Origin: Prevotella sp.
Lineage (GTDB): Bacteria > Bacteroidota > Bacteroidia > Bacteroidales > Bacteroidaceae
DNA: 64,000 bases
Assembly: GCA_017458005.1 (NCBI GenBank)
Contig: JAFTGH010000019.1
Span: forward strand, 1-64,000
Direction of reading: 5' to 3'
Shown one piece after another: positions 1 to 9,857 of the stretch. Numbering within the stretch: position 1 is the stretch's first letter; each line of letters begins with the position of its first letter. A program made the translations under genes and the position numbers. Below the pieces are notes generated by a model, which was not told where the DNA came from, made no database searches, and saw only the letters and a program-made list of their open reading frames with translations.

Positions 1-2771
1 CAATAGATATGGTCACGAACCCAGGGGAAGCCGCCTTCATCCTCATAAGTACCATCATTCTTCACCTGACGACCCACATAGGTCTCCGTATGACCTAAAA
101 TGTCGGCATTACAACTACCTGCAAAGGTATTGAACACACGACCGTTACCAAGATTGATGACGGTATTACCTGCTATCGGAGCCTCGAAAGAGCCACCATA
201 GATAAACTCTGCCTCCGCCATGTCGTCGTTATCGTCCTCGTGACCTCGAAAGACACCAGGGTAATCACCCTTTACGTTGACCGTACAACTATAGGCGGGG
301 TTATATTTAAACGTCTTGCCATTGAAGGTATAGGTTCCTTCGGGATTGGGCATACCAATGACACCCTTCTCACCGCCTCCGAAGATCTGGAAGGTATAAC
401 CCTTGTTCAAGTTGATGGTGGTACTTCCCCATATCTCAGACTCGGCACCGTAGCCGCCACCAAAGACGTTCAGCGCACGACCCAACGGGTCCATTCCCTG
501 CTCATCGAGGATCACACCAGAACGGCGCAATGTGATGTTATAACTGTCTTTGCCATATAGGATAGCCTCACCCTCGTTCTCCTGTACCTGGTCGAAGATA
601 GCATGCTCACCTTTACGGTCAACCACCGAAGCATTGAGGTTGATGACCACATTACCATTCACATGTCCACTGTTATAGCAACCGCCATAGATATTACCAC
701 CTTTCAGACGGCGGTCGAGGTCGTCGGCAGTACTTGTTCCTGTCCCAGTAGTGACAGGGTCTACATCCTCACCCGTAGCGGCACGAATGGTATTAAACTC
801 CAACTGACGGTTGCCATACTCGTCAAGGTCGTACGATATATAGTCGCCATTTGCATCCTTGGTACCCTTCCAGCGCAGCGGCTGGACTTTCAGACCACCG
901 AAGTTAAGAATCAGTTTATTGCCATTGGCATCAGCATTACCCAACAAACCGCCCAAATACTCTGCGTTCAATCCATCTTCAGCATAGATATTGGCATCAT
1001 TACTACCACCGACCAGTTTGTCGTAGATAATCACCTTGTCGTTGAAATCAACAGTGATAGCACCATTGAGTTTCATACTACCTACGTTACCACCACAATA
1101 GAATGAGCCGAACTTGGTAGAATAAGGGACATAGTCTGCGTCAAAGACCACACGAGGCTTGATGTCCATCGCTACACCATCCATATACGAGGCAAAGACA
1201 TCCTCATCAGTCAAGTCCATCTGACTGAAGTCATAGCCACCCGATGTAACGACAGCACCTGCGTCATTCACATTTCCTGCATAATGAGCCAAGATATCGG
1301 GATCTTTCATGTTCTCGCCATTGTTACCCAAGAACACCTTGTCAGCAATGACGTACGAGCCGATCTTCAACTCTGCCGCAGCATCCTCATTGGGATCGTC
1401 ATTATGCAGCGTGGCACTATTACCACCACAGTAAATAGCACCACCAATAACGGTTGGAGTAGCCTGAGTTCCTATCACACGAATAGATACCGACTCAGCA
1501 TTGGGGCGAAAACTCTTTAGGGCTGCGGCAGAGTTCCCGCCTGGTTGATAGTAGTAGTCGCCATAGAGTTGCGAACTCTTCAGACTCTCATTATCGGTAT
1601 AAGCGTATGAGCCGTTGCCACCACCATAGACATTGCCCTTGATACTGCTATGAATACCAACGGCATTACCGCCACGTACGTTACCAGAAATGTCGTTACC
1701 ACCATACACATTATTGATATCACCTGCTGTCACCAATATACGAGCCGAATAACCAGCAGGGAATGAAGTGCCGTCAATGGTTTCCGCGGTGATGGAATGA
1801 TCGTCTGGATTCACATCCGCCATACGGCAACCACCAAAAACATTATCAACCGTCAGATGCTCAGAGTCAAGGTTGAGAAGAATACCATTAGGATGGGTCA
1901 TCGCTCCAGCATTACCACCAGAATAAAGATCACGAATGAATCCTCGTTTCAGTTTCCATGTAGGACGGATATTCATCTCCGCCTTGTTGTTACCACCAAA
2001 GACACGAGCAAACTGGAACTCATCACTACTTGCGTGTGTCTGCGATGTGTTCAGTCCCATCTTCTCTTTTAAACGGGTACCCTGAGGGTCATTCAAGATA
2101 TCAACTCCATTGGCATCCGTAATGTGTGTGACCACTTTACTCAGGTTATCAATACTGATCACCGTATTGGAGGTCACTGTAGCCGCATTACCGCCACCAT
2201 AGACATGGGCAATGGTTCCGCCATTGATTTGGAGATAGGTCTTTGCCAGTTCTGGCTTTACCTTTCCCTTATAAGGACTACTTGCTGACTCATAATCCCA
2301 GTCACCATTACCTCCGCCATACATTTGTCCGATGAAGATTCCCTTTGCATCAGTCGCCTCTGCCACCACAGCACTACTTCCTGTACCTGTAGTCGTTGTC
2401 TTGGTAGAGACACGCACGAAGGCATTCCATGTGTTAGTAACCCCATCCTCATTAGAAGTCAGTGCGGTAGGAAGTGTTGAGGAAGAACCTATCGTTCCTG
2501 CGATATCGTTACCGCCATATACCTTATTAATAAGGATAGAGTCAGATGCATGCTCACCGTCAATATGCACAAAAGCGCTACCTGTGACATTTGCCATACG
2601 GGCACCACCGAAAATCTCATTGAGGTCGCCACCATACACAGAGACTGTCGTACTGCCTCCTGTATCACCAGCATTACCTCCACCATAGACGCTACCGCCT
2701 ATGACTATCTGTGCCTGCACTGGAATGGCAATCAGCAGAATGAAACTTATGATGATATCTTTAATTCTCAC
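1..2771 (-). CDS. Large secreted YGGGN-repeat protein, 3' end outside window
   Basis: An open frame of 923 codons reads leftward from a GTG at 2771 and leaves the window without a stop. It begins with a signal peptide (MRIKDIIISFILLIAIPVQA, then Q) and no lipobox. The rest is a beta-rich repeat array: about 16 copies of a short motif such as VYGGGNAG, IFGGAR, MYGGGNGD, VFGGNNKA, IYCGGNS and VFGGGYGA, spaced 20-80 residues apart, with Thr/Val/Asn-rich strands between them. No catalytic motif is seen. GTG is chosen because the frame has no nearby upstream ATG and the signal peptide starts there. It lies 19 nt after the preceding fimbrillin-like gene, so it is probably the last or a late gene of the fimbrial operon. 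Repeated YGG-type proteins are known to me as large uncharacterised Bacteroidota surface proteins. A cell-surface or secreted adhesive role is inference; how it is exported across the outer membrane cannot be judged because the C-terminus is missing. Confidence 0.75.
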   Translation of the reverse strand, partial: MRIKDIIISFILLIAIPVQAQIVIGGSVYGGGNAGDTGGSTTVSVYGGDLNEIFGGARMANVTGSAFVHIDGEHASDSILINKVYGGNDIAGTIGSSSTLPTALTSNEDGVTNTWNAFVRVSTKTTTTGTGSSAVVAEATDAKGIFIGQMYGGGNGDWDYESASSPYKGKVKPELAKTYLQINGGTIAHVYGGGNAATVTSNTVISIDNLSKVVTHITDANGVDILNDPQGTRLKEKMGLNTSQTHASSDEFQFARVFGGNNKAEMNIRPTWKLKRGFIRDLYSGGNAGAMTHPNGILLNLDSEHLTVDNVFGGCRMADVNPDDHSITAETIDGTSFPAGYSARILVTAGDINNVYGGNDISGNVRGGNAVGIHSSIKGNVYGGGNGSYAYTDNESLKSSQLYGDYYYQPGGNSAAALKSFRPNAESVSIRVIGTQATPTVIGGAIYCGGNSATLHNDDPNEDAAAELKIGSYVIADKVFLGNNGENMKDPDILAHYAGNVNDAGAVVTSGGYDFSQMDLTDEDVFASYMDGVAMDIKPRVVFDADYVPYSTKFGSFYCGGNVGSMKLNGAITVDFNDKVIIYDKLVGGSNDANIYAEDGLNAEYLGGLLGNADANGNKLILNFGGLKVQPLRWKGTKDANGDYISYDLDEYGNRQLEFNTIRAATGEDVDPVTTGTGTSTADDLDRRLKGGNIYGGCYNSGHVNGNVVINLNASVVDRKGEHAIFDQVQENEGEAILYGKDSYNITLRRSGVILDEQGMDPLGRALNVFGGGYGAESEIWGSTTINLNKGYTFQIFGGGEKGVIGMPNPEGTYTFNGKTFKYNPAYSCTVNVKGDYPGVFRGHEDDNDDMAEAEFIYGGSFEAPIAGNTVINLGNGRVFNTFAGSCNADILGHTETYVGRQVKNDGTYEDEGGFPWVRDHIY

Positions 2772-2790
2772 GCGTACCTTATTATATATA

Positions 2791-3810
2791 TTAATTGACC
2801 GTAAAGGTCGGATTATCTAAATCTGGTTCAGACAGCACACCCAAGTAGGTTGGAGCAACGGTGAGGTCGAGGGTCACCCTTTGTCCTCGTGCCGCACTCA
2901 AGTTAGGCAACTTATTGGTCGCTGTACAATTCTCTCGTATTTTGTTTCCCTTTCTGTCATACACATCATAGGTGCTGACGAGGGTCAGGGTATTGCTAAG
3001 GATTGGGGCGAAACAACAAGAGTAGTCACTGACAACCGCACTGGTAAGATCCTCACCCGTCGTACTCTCAAAGAACATTGCAGATGACGTGCTGCCTGTC
3101 GACACATAGTTGACAGACTGTACAGGATCGATACCTGTTGCATTAGGTCTTAGTACTATCGTGGCTGTCGCCGAAGCCGATGTCGAAATCAGTGTCAGTT
3201 TCTTCAATTTGATGCTACGCAAGGCACTGTATTCTGCATCTATCGCAAAATGTATTCTGACAGAAGCAAAGAGGTGATCCAATAACAGACGCACGTAGTT
3301 ATTATCTGATAATCCCTCATAGGCAAAACTGCCTTGCAACAAATCTCCAGTCATATCCTTGACACCAGTAATCACACAGACATCATCTGCGCTGACTGCC
3401 GGGATATCGGTTAGCGTGAGCACCACATTCTCACCACTCTGGGAGATAGTCGACGTGATGGGATCTTTCTTCGGCATATAACCATAGATGCTATAGGTAT
3501 TGCCACCCACCACCTTTGCCTGCGAATGCCATTCACCACTACTGTAGCGAATCAGTTTCACGGTCGGGGTCTCCTCGGGCAGCACATACAGTCCGATGGC
3601 AAGGTCATGGTCAGGATTATATGCTGTGTAGCCTGCTGAGACGGAACGCATCAGAAAGTCAGACTCATGATAAGTAGCGGTATAGGGCATGACCTGCAAG
3701 GTACTGGCAGTCTCCTGTTCATCCGCATGATCGGATGAACAGCCAACAGCCAATAGCGAACAGGCGATAGCCAATAGCCAAAGATGAATCTTACCAATTA
3801 TATACTTCAT
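2791..3810 (-). CDS. Fimbrillin-like lipoprotein (Mfa-like)
   Basis: This 339-residue protein starts with a lipoprotein signal ending in LLAVGC (Cys about residue 24) followed by SSDHADEQE, so it should be lipidated and exported. The mature part resembles the fimbrillin family of Bacteroidota: an early strand region, a segment around VRLLLDHLFASVRIHF typical of Mfa-like proteins, and a C-terminal strand-rich part. Such proteins act as tip, accessory or shaft subunits of type V pili, where a protease removes an N-terminal segment and a donor strand links subunits. Its start overlaps the end of the upstream fimbrillin-like gene by 20 nt, and the YGGGN-repeat gene follows 19 nt later. Tip or accessory subunit is the likeliest role given its distal place in the operon, but the exact role is inference. 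Confidence 0.75.
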   Translation of the reverse strand: MKYIIGKIHLWLLAIACSLLAVGCSSDHADEQETASTLQVMPYTATYHESDFLMRSVSAGYTAYNPDHDLAIGLYVLPEETPTVKLIRYSSGEWHSQAKVVGGNTYSIYGYMPKKDPITSTISQSGENVVLTLTDIPAVSADDVCVITGVKDMTGDLLQGSFAYEGLSDNNYVRLLLDHLFASVRIHFAIDAEYSALRSIKLKKLTLISTSASATATIVLRPNATGIDPVQSVNYVSTGSTSSAMFFESTTGEDLTSAVVSDYSCCFAPILSNTLTLVSTYDVYDRKGNKIRENCTATNKLPNLSAARGQRVTLDLTVAPTYLGVLSEPDLDNPTFTVN

Positions 3811-4897
3811 GACTTTCCGTCTTATTAGCCCAATCTTTTACATATATCGTATTCATCTGCAAGAAGCCACCACCTGTGTGATAGCCATAGACAATCCATG
3901 TATGGTTGCGCAGGAAGTCGCCCGCTGCCTCCATCTGGAAAGTGCTCTCCTTATCCTCACCACCAATGCTATAGGATATCTTACCAGTCAACCGTTTGTC
4001 AGACTCATGCAGGTAGAAAGGTCCTATAGTCGTCAGACCTGCTCCGTTAATCAGCGTCTCATAGGTCTGTGCCTCCTGACCACTGTAGATATAGATGGTT
4101 GGATCTTCTACTTCTCCGTCAAGAGAGACTGGCGACGACAAAAGCGATACCTCACTATTGTTATAAGTAACTGTTGACATCGACCTTGGTATCAGGTATC
4201 CCTTAACAGGAATCATTCCACTATTTAATTGAATGTCTTTGATCGTCAACGTAGCGGGACCTGTCGTGGCAAAGACGAAACGCAACTTTGACACGACACG
4301 TGCTAACGACACAGTAGCGATACTGCCAATAGAGCCTATGCGTAACACAGGAGCATCACCAATGACTGGCTGATTCCTTAACACGCCCGCCATGGGTATG
4401 CCGTCATCAGAAACAACAGAGACAGGCGATGACAATCCAAAATGATCTGCATCCAACACTGCATCCTGCAAATTAGTGCGTGTGGTGTTCTCATTCAGGA
4501 CGTAGCCACAGGTACCTTCCGTGACATTGGCAAGGACATAGACATCCACATCGGGTTTCCTACTGGCGAAGTCATCACTGACAGGAATCTGATAAGAGGC
4601 TCCCGTCCCTGTGTTCAACCCATCTGTAATAGAGGTATTGAGATAACCTACCAGATTTCCTGTATTTGTCTCAAATATCCATATCTGTAGTTTGGTAACA
4701 CGACTCTCCGCTTCTGTCGGGTTGACATTGCCAACAGCAGCACGAATCAGCATGGGATTGTCTGGCGAATACACATAGATGGTGAGCATAGCAGGCTCTC
4801 GCTCCCCCGTTCCATCGGAAGAACTGCAAGCCGTGAGCAGCATCAGCAATATGCTACTCCAAAGCCATCCTATATGTAATTTCCTTCTCATCTTCAT
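3791..4897 (-). CDS. Fimbrillin-like lipoprotein (FimA/Mfa1-type N-terminal domain)
   Basis: The protein is about 368 residues from the ATG at 4897, which lies 2 nt after the upstream stop. A longer frame to 4936 would overlap that gene and push the signal peptide inward, so I reject it; ATG 4891 is an alternative. The lipobox is LLTAC with Cys followed by SSSDGTGERE. The mature N-terminus has features of FimA/Mfa1-like fimbrillins: RVTKLQIWIFETNTGNLVGY, DVYVLANV and DGIPMAG. These proteins are the polymerising or accessory subunits of type V pili. It could be a shaft or an accessory subunit; the position downstream of the anchor gene fits an accessory subunit (FimC/D/E-like arrangement). It overlaps the next gene by 20 nt, suggesting translational coupling. 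Confidence 0.75.
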   Translation of the reverse strand: MKMRRKLHIGWLWSSILLMLLTACSSSDGTGEREPAMLTIYVYSPDNPMLIRAAVGNVNPTEAESRVTKLQIWIFETNTGNLVGYLNTSITDGLNTGTGASYQIPVSDDFASRKPDVDVYVLANVTEGTCGYVLNENTTRTNLQDAVLDADHFGLSSPVSVVSDDGIPMAGVLRNQPVIGDAPVLRIGSIGSIATVSLARVVSKLRFVFATTGPATLTIKDIQLNSGMIPVKGYLIPRSMSTVTYNNSEVSLLSSPVSLDGEVEDPTIYIYSGQEAQTYETLINGAGLTTIGPFYLHESDKRLTGKISYSIGGEDKESTFQMEAAGDFLRNHTWIVYGYHTGGGFLQMNTIYVKDWANKTESHEVYNW

Positions 4898-4899
4898 GT

Positions 4900-6510
4900 T
4901 CACAACTTTACCGTCGTCGTTGTTGACTGTACCCATTGCTTCACCACCTGCACACCTATCTCAAGTCGTGGCGACAACAGGTCAGGCATACAGGAATAGG
5001 CATTCGCCAGAGAGGTCACCTTCATCGTCGCTACTGTGGTGTGGTCTGCCGTAAAAACACGGTTGGCATAATCGCCTGTTCCCATTCCCTCCGGATCCAA
5101 CTCAGCGATGAGGTAGAACTTGGTATTGGGATAGATGATACCATCTTTGCCATTAAACTTCGAAACGGTCTTGTTCTCAAACTCCAATATGACAGGCACC
5201 TTCTCATGGTCATACGTCTGGAGCACCAGTGTGTTGACCGTCCCTGTATTTCCCACTACCGGGTCGTAAATGAAACGGGCATCCACATTACTCTGTTCCC
5301 CCATAGGCTTGAAGTCGAAGCCTACCGTATGCTGAGCCCCTACGATCACGGCTGTCAGCGGGAATCTATTGGGGGAGACATAAGGAACCTCATTCCCTTT
5401 TGAGTCCAACAAGGTACCCGTGATGTTCGCCAGTGTCATCTGCAAGCGGGCAACACCATATTGCAAGGGGTTCTGGACAGCCACCGACCTAGTATTGGAA
5501 ACGACCGTATTCCCTCCTTGATAGGAGTTGGAGAGAAAAGCGTCCCATGAATCTTGCTCATAATCGCTAGGATTCACCTTCTCAAAAGAGGTAAGGATAG
5601 GACTATCGACAAAATACCACAACTCAGCAGGATAAGTATAGCGGTTGATACCGTTGATATTATCGAGTGTCGTCGTCATAGTACGTACTGAGAATTCCTT
5701 CTCGCCGTCTATCCATCTAAGAGCGGCTGCGCCATCGGGCAGTCCTAAAGATGCGGGATAGTCGTTATTCTCAATACTGCTATTATCATCGATTTTCGCT
5801 TTTATCGCCATACTTAACAAATCTGTACCGTCCAGTTGATCCTTGAGTGCTTTGGCGTAAGCCTTGACATGGGCGGCAGAGCCTCCCATCAGTCCTGTAC
5901 CCTCCCCGTCAGCATGGATGAAATCCAGATAGAGTGCTTTCAACGAGGCATCACTCGTCGTACTCCACCCTGTGGTTTTAGCGATTGCCGTCAGATAGTC
6001 GGCAAGTGCCTGTGCGTCAGCATGCACCTCCGTAGTATTGTGGATGGACTGCAGACTAAACGTGACATCAGCAAGTGGCATACGACCTGTCAGCGTGGTC
6101 ACCAACTGACCGTTCTGCTCTGGACTTTCTTTTCCAGAGACTGGTGCAGCCTTTCCATAGACCAGCATACGGTTGGTTCCTCGCATCAGGTTGCAGGGCA
6201 TCAGATAGAAATACTTATCACTGTTGACCAGGTTGAATTCTGTGTTAGCCTCTGACAAGAGAGGGATGTCGTCAACCGTCACCGCACCACTGGTTCGGAA
6301 GGGGATTGCCATCAGGTTCTGCAACCCTCTGAACGACTGATCTGCCTGCACTACATCACCTGCCATACGCATACCACCCTGATATCCCATATTGAGCAGC
6401 AGGTCGCATTGCTTGACGGTGGTATCCTCCGACATGACATCTCCTTCCGTGCACGACACCAAGGTCGCACACAGGCTCAACAGCAAAAGTATCATGTCAT
6501 GCCTTCTCAT
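4900..6510 (-). CDS. Large fimbrillin-like lipoprotein, paralogue of the 738-residue protein upstream
   Basis: This 536-residue protein carries a lipoprotein signal (LLSLCATLVSC, Cys about 20). It is clearly related to the protein at 7615-9831: both have an early SFRGL/SFRGI segment, a LVYGKA/LFYGRA segment, a YPAELWYF / YPAELLYF motif followed by SPI, a SVAVQNPLQYGVARL / SVAMQNDINYGTSLL segment, then VIVGAQ / VIIGGQ, and a C-terminal PDL...L.IGV/LGM segment. The shared order indicates gene duplication inside the operon. It is probably a structural subunit of a type V pilus; which of the pair is the major shaft cannot be told from sequence. It ends with TGA two bases before the next ATG. An alternative start is Met6. 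Confidence 0.75.
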   Translation of the reverse strand: MRRHDMILLLLSLCATLVSCTEGDVMSEDTTVKQCDLLLNMGYQGGMRMAGDVVQADQSFRGLQNLMAIPFRTSGAVTVDDIPLLSEANTEFNLVNSDKYFYLMPCNLMRGTNRMLVYGKAAPVSGKESPEQNGQLVTTLTGRMPLADVTFSLQSIHNTTEVHADAQALADYLTAIAKTTGWSTTSDASLKALYLDFIHADGEGTGLMGGSAAHVKAYAKALKDQLDGTDLLSMAIKAKIDDNSSIENNDYPASLGLPDGAAALRWIDGEKEFSVRTMTTTLDNINGINRYTYPAELWYFVDSPILTSFEKVNPSDYEQDSWDAFLSNSYQGGNTVVSNTRSVAVQNPLQYGVARLQMTLANITGTLLDSKGNEVPYVSPNRFPLTAVIVGAQHTVGFDFKPMGEQSNVDARFIYDPVVGNTGTVNTLVLQTYDHEKVPVILEFENKTVSKFNGKDGIIYPNTKFYLIAELDPEGMGTGDYANRVFTADHTTVATMKVTSLANAYSCMPDLLSPRLEIGVQVVKQWVQSTTTTVKL

Positions 6511-6526
6511 CTTCTACAATATTATA

Positions 6527-7603
6527 TTATAGATCCACATGATGATGTCCGCCATCATTCCAGTTCAATGTCACGCTGACACCCACCGTTGTATCATTGG
6601 TACGTATGTCACCATCGTCCCCCATGTAAGCGGTGATAATCCTGAACTGTCCTGCGCGCTGAGGCTCATTGACACTCAGGATGGATTCCGTTACGGAGTC
6701 ATCATCCAGCGTCACATAGATCTTGAACTGCCAGAAAACCTTGTCTGACTCCCTTCCGGTGAAAGGTTCCTCCGTCTCTATGACAGTTCGCATCCCCTCT
6801 TCGTCTGTCGAGGGGAAGTTGACGGAACAGAAACAGAGGTTTCCACCGTCAGTATCCAACGGCACGGCACGGACAAGAGGTGACTCCTCAGAGAACGTAT
6901 AGGTACTGTCGTTGACGAGGAACTCCGAGGCGAAACCTGTCGCATAGACGGTCACGTCCTTGACATGGTGTCCCCGTGGATCAATGACAAGTGCCTCCGC
7001 ACAGTTCGCCATATAGAGTCGTACATGGAACGTCTGGTCGACACCCTCCAACACCTTCATCGGCTGACGTGCCGTGAAGAGTCCTGTCGCATGTGAGTCG
7101 ATGATGTTCTCACCAGTAGCAACAGTAGCGAGATGGGAGGTCGGGCATCGCTCGATGGCCTGTAGTTCCACCACCTTGTTATTCTTAATATTCGCTACGG
7201 CAAGATGCATGTACTCACGCACTGGCAGATAGAGGGTATAACTCTTCTCGCTGGCGTTCATCTCTGGCGCCTCATGATACAACGTCTCCTGGTTGTTCTC
7301 CGTATCGTAGAACGAGAGGTCGACATCGTGGGCATAGTCTGTGAAAATATTCTGAAGATGGGAACGCAAGGCATTGGCGACATTGGCTTCTGTCGTCGTA
7401 TTGAGTTGCGTATTAATCTCCGTGGTAATATTGGTCACCAGCCGCAACTCATAGTCCATCTCAAAGTCTTGCTCCGTAGGCGGTACTGGCGGATCAGGGG
7501 GAGGCGGACAGTCGCTCAAGTCATCATCAATCGTCGAGCATCCCACTGCCAGCCATGCCGTCAGCAACGCCAGTGCCTTCCAACTATGTGTTCTCCATCT
7601 CAT
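6527..7603 (-). CDS. FimB/Mfa2-family fimbrial anchor lipoprotein
   Basis: The 358-residue protein has a lipobox AVGC followed by the family signature STIDDDLSDCP, which I know from FimB/Mfa2 (DUF1812-type) proteins. A Pro-rich linker (PPPPDPPVPPTEQ) leads into two beta-sandwich-like regions. FimB/Mfa2 proteins sit in the outer membrane, anchor the pilus base and limit its length. The gene sits between the two large fimbrillin-like genes, 11 nt after the upstream one and 16 nt before the downstream one, so all are likely co-transcribed. The anchor placed directly after a large subunit gene resembles the fimA-fimB and mfa1-mfa2 order of Porphyromonas, which supports the 738-residue protein as the major subunit. 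Confidence 0.87.
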   Translation of the reverse strand: MRWRTHSWKALALLTAWLAVGCSTIDDDLSDCPPPPDPPVPPTEQDFEMDYELRLVTNITTEINTQLNTTTEANVANALRSHLQNIFTDYAHDVDLSFYDTENNQETLYHEAPEMNASEKSYTLYLPVREYMHLAVANIKNNKVVELQAIERCPTSHLATVATGENIIDSHATGLFTARQPMKVLEGVDQTFHVRLYMANCAEALVIDPRGHHVKDVTVYATGFASEFLVNDSTYTFSEESPLVRAVPLDTDGGNLCFCSVNFPSTDEEGMRTVIETEEPFTGRESDKVFWQFKIYVTLDDDSVTESILSVNEPQRAGQFRIITAYMGDDGDIRTNDTTVGVSVTLNWNDGGHHHVDL

Positions 7604-7614
7604 GTTACTTCCTA

Positions 7615-9831
7615 TTACTCTTCACCTCCTAAGATAACGTTGCCGAAATCAATACCTGTCGACCACTCGATATTTACGGTCATACCTAATGTCAAGGCAC
7701 TATAGCGCAAATCGGGAACAGTCAGCAGGGCGTGTTTCAGTGAGTGCTCACCAATCACGAAGTTCGCCGAGGTCATATAGTCCTGCATGAACACACGAGG
7801 TGTCTCGATAGACGTGCCGTCGGTATTATAGGGAGGCAGTGGATGGCTGACAGGCCATGTGGGTGCTGCTTTGCCAGTAATATCCAGTTCACCTATCAGG
7901 TAGAAAATAGCACCTTTACGAATCACATTATGCTCGCCAAAGAAGTCTTTACCCGAGTTATTCATCAACTCCAGAGCGACATACACCTTATCCTGCTTAT
8001 CAGGAGTAGCGGCATTATAATTGTCGAAGAGCAATGTGTAGTTAGGCTGTGACGACCCTGTGGCAGGGATAGCGGCAGCGGCATCTGTGATAGCACAGTC
8101 AAAGACATAGCCTTGCTTGTTGCCTGTTGTCTGGGGGAGGTAGTCCCATCCCACTTTCTTCCACTGTCCACCGATAATAACACCCTTCAACTGGAAGGTG
8201 CTGCCATCAACTGTAATACTCTGGTCTGGTTCGTCATTATCACCCAAATCTGGATCTATATCGACTTGAATAGCATGATTGTTGTCTTTCAATGTCGTAG
8301 CACCATAACTAATAGTAGTCTTCAGCAACGAGGTTCCGTAATTGATATCGTTCTGCATGGCGACACTTTGGGTAGAAGATGTCACATGACTGCTCTTCAC
8401 CCAGTCTGATGTCCATTCGCTGTCTTTCTGCCAATTCGCAACCGTCTGTGGATAGTTGTCTGTCTTATTCGCATTGTTAGAGACACGAATAGGGCTGTTG
8501 CCGAAATAGAGCAACTCGGCTGGATAATAGTAACTTTCAATCGTAAAGCCGCCTCCGCCACCTACTGCTGAGGTGTTGTAGTCCTGCACATAGACAAACT
8601 GATGCTTCGTCGTATCAAACTGATAGTGGGCAGAGCCTGCTGTCACATGGTATAATTTCTGTGGGAAATCGGCAAGATCAATATCATCACTAATCAAAGA
8701 GAAATCAGTGGGTCTTGTATCTGCTGTGGTAGGCCATGCAGTATCCGCAGCGAAATGAGTGATAACATTAGACAAACTCTCAAAGTCAACATCTGTCACA
8801 CTCTTACCATCATTGGGCACTGTACCATTGAAATATTGCTTGATGCGCTCGTGAATACGCTCTGCAAAATACTTGGCGACTGCCTCACCTTTACTGAACG
8901 GGGTAGCGCAACGTACCTCGTTAACCACTGACCAGAGATCTTGGATGGTGTTCAGGATAGCCTCTCCATAACCAGCACGCAACTCACCTTCTGACTGCTT
9001 GATAGTCGTCATCTCACGGTAGGCATCAGCGAGTTTCTTCTCCAACGCCCAGATGACATGGCTTGTCTCTACAGGACTCATACCATCCTCCCTGACATAG
9101 TCAGCCCATGTCAACTCTGGATATTCATCAGTAGTTACGTCAAATGTATACTTTGACGCGGAAAGAGCCACATGGTTAGAACCTGCCAGATTGGAATTCA
9201 TGATTACCGTCAACAGACCTGCCAGCAAATTCTCTATTTGTTTGAACTGGTCCACATTGCCGTTGATACGGGAACTCAACTCAAAAGTGGTGTTGGCAAG
9301 GCTGAGTCCCTCATCACCACCTGCTACGCTATAAGTCTCCAAATGACCAAACTGGTCATAGGCGGTCAGACCTTGGGCTTCCTCCGATGAGGAGAGTGTT
9401 CCCTGGATTGCTCTGCCATAGAACAGCAAAGTGTTGGTGTTAATGGGCAGCGAGGTCTCAATCACACGAGTGGTCTTCTCCTTATTAATGGCATTTGCCG
9501 TCAATACTCGTGAGAGGTCATAACGTTTATCCATAACGGCTGAGACAGGAATATGCTTTCCGTCTGTAGTCTGCTTGGCAGACAGCAGCACCGCATTGTC
9601 GATACCACGGAATGACTCTGTGTTCGTAGCCTGTGTGGCAGCAGAGGTCATACGCATATTAGGCGTATTTCCTGTAGAGACGTTAAAGACGAACTGAGCA
9701 TAGACTTCATTCGTCTCAGCATTGAAATTTGGATTTGGCTCTACTGCGTCGTCACTCGACGAGCAGGAGGACAAGCCCGCGCCTAACAGTGCTATAGCAC
9801 CTGCATAGGCAAAAAACATTAACTTCTTCAT
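7615..9831 (-). CDS. Large fimbrillin-like lipoprotein, candidate major pilus subunit
   Basis: At 738 residues it is much longer than classical FimA or Mfa1 (roughly 380-560). The lipoprotein signal ends in LSSC followed by SSSDDAVEP. A FVFNVSTGNTPNMRM segment near the mature N-terminus ends in Arg, which could be the maturation-protease site used in type V pilins; that is inference. The C-terminal half shares ordered blocks with the 536-residue protein encoded downstream (YPAELLYFGNSPIRVS, SVAMQN, VIIGGQWKKVGWDYLPQ). The middle (about residues 200-400) has more helix than usual for a pilin. It lies between the OmpA-like gene (26 nt away) and the FimB/Mfa2-like gene. A role as major subunit is inferred from gene order. 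Confidence 0.75.
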   Translation of the reverse strand: MKKLMFFAYAGAIALLGAGLSSCSSSDDAVEPNPNFNAETNEVYAQFVFNVSTGNTPNMRMTSAATQATNTESFRGIDNAVLLSAKQTTDGKHIPVSAVMDKRYDLSRVLTANAINKEKTTRVIETSLPINTNTLLFYGRAIQGTLSSSEEAQGLTAYDQFGHLETYSVAGGDEGLSLANTTFELSSRINGNVDQFKQIENLLAGLLTVIMNSNLAGSNHVALSASKYTFDVTTDEYPELTWADYVREDGMSPVETSHVIWALEKKLADAYREMTTIKQSEGELRAGYGEAILNTIQDLWSVVNEVRCATPFSKGEAVAKYFAERIHERIKQYFNGTVPNDGKSVTDVDFESLSNVITHFAADTAWPTTADTRPTDFSLISDDIDLADFPQKLYHVTAGSAHYQFDTTKHQFVYVQDYNTSAVGGGGGFTIESYYYPAELLYFGNSPIRVSNNANKTDNYPQTVANWQKDSEWTSDWVKSSHVTSSTQSVAMQNDINYGTSLLKTTISYGATTLKDNNHAIQVDIDPDLGDNDEPDQSITVDGSTFQLKGVIIGGQWKKVGWDYLPQTTGNKQGYVFDCAITDAAAAIPATGSSQPNYTLLFDNYNAATPDKQDKVYVALELMNNSGKDFFGEHNVIRKGAIFYLIGELDITGKAAPTWPVSHPLPPYNTDGTSIETPRVFMQDYMTSANFVIGEHSLKHALLTVPDLRYSALTLGMTVNIEWSTGIDFGNVILGGEE

Positions 9832-9857
9832 AATCGATTATGTTTATTTGTTTGTTC

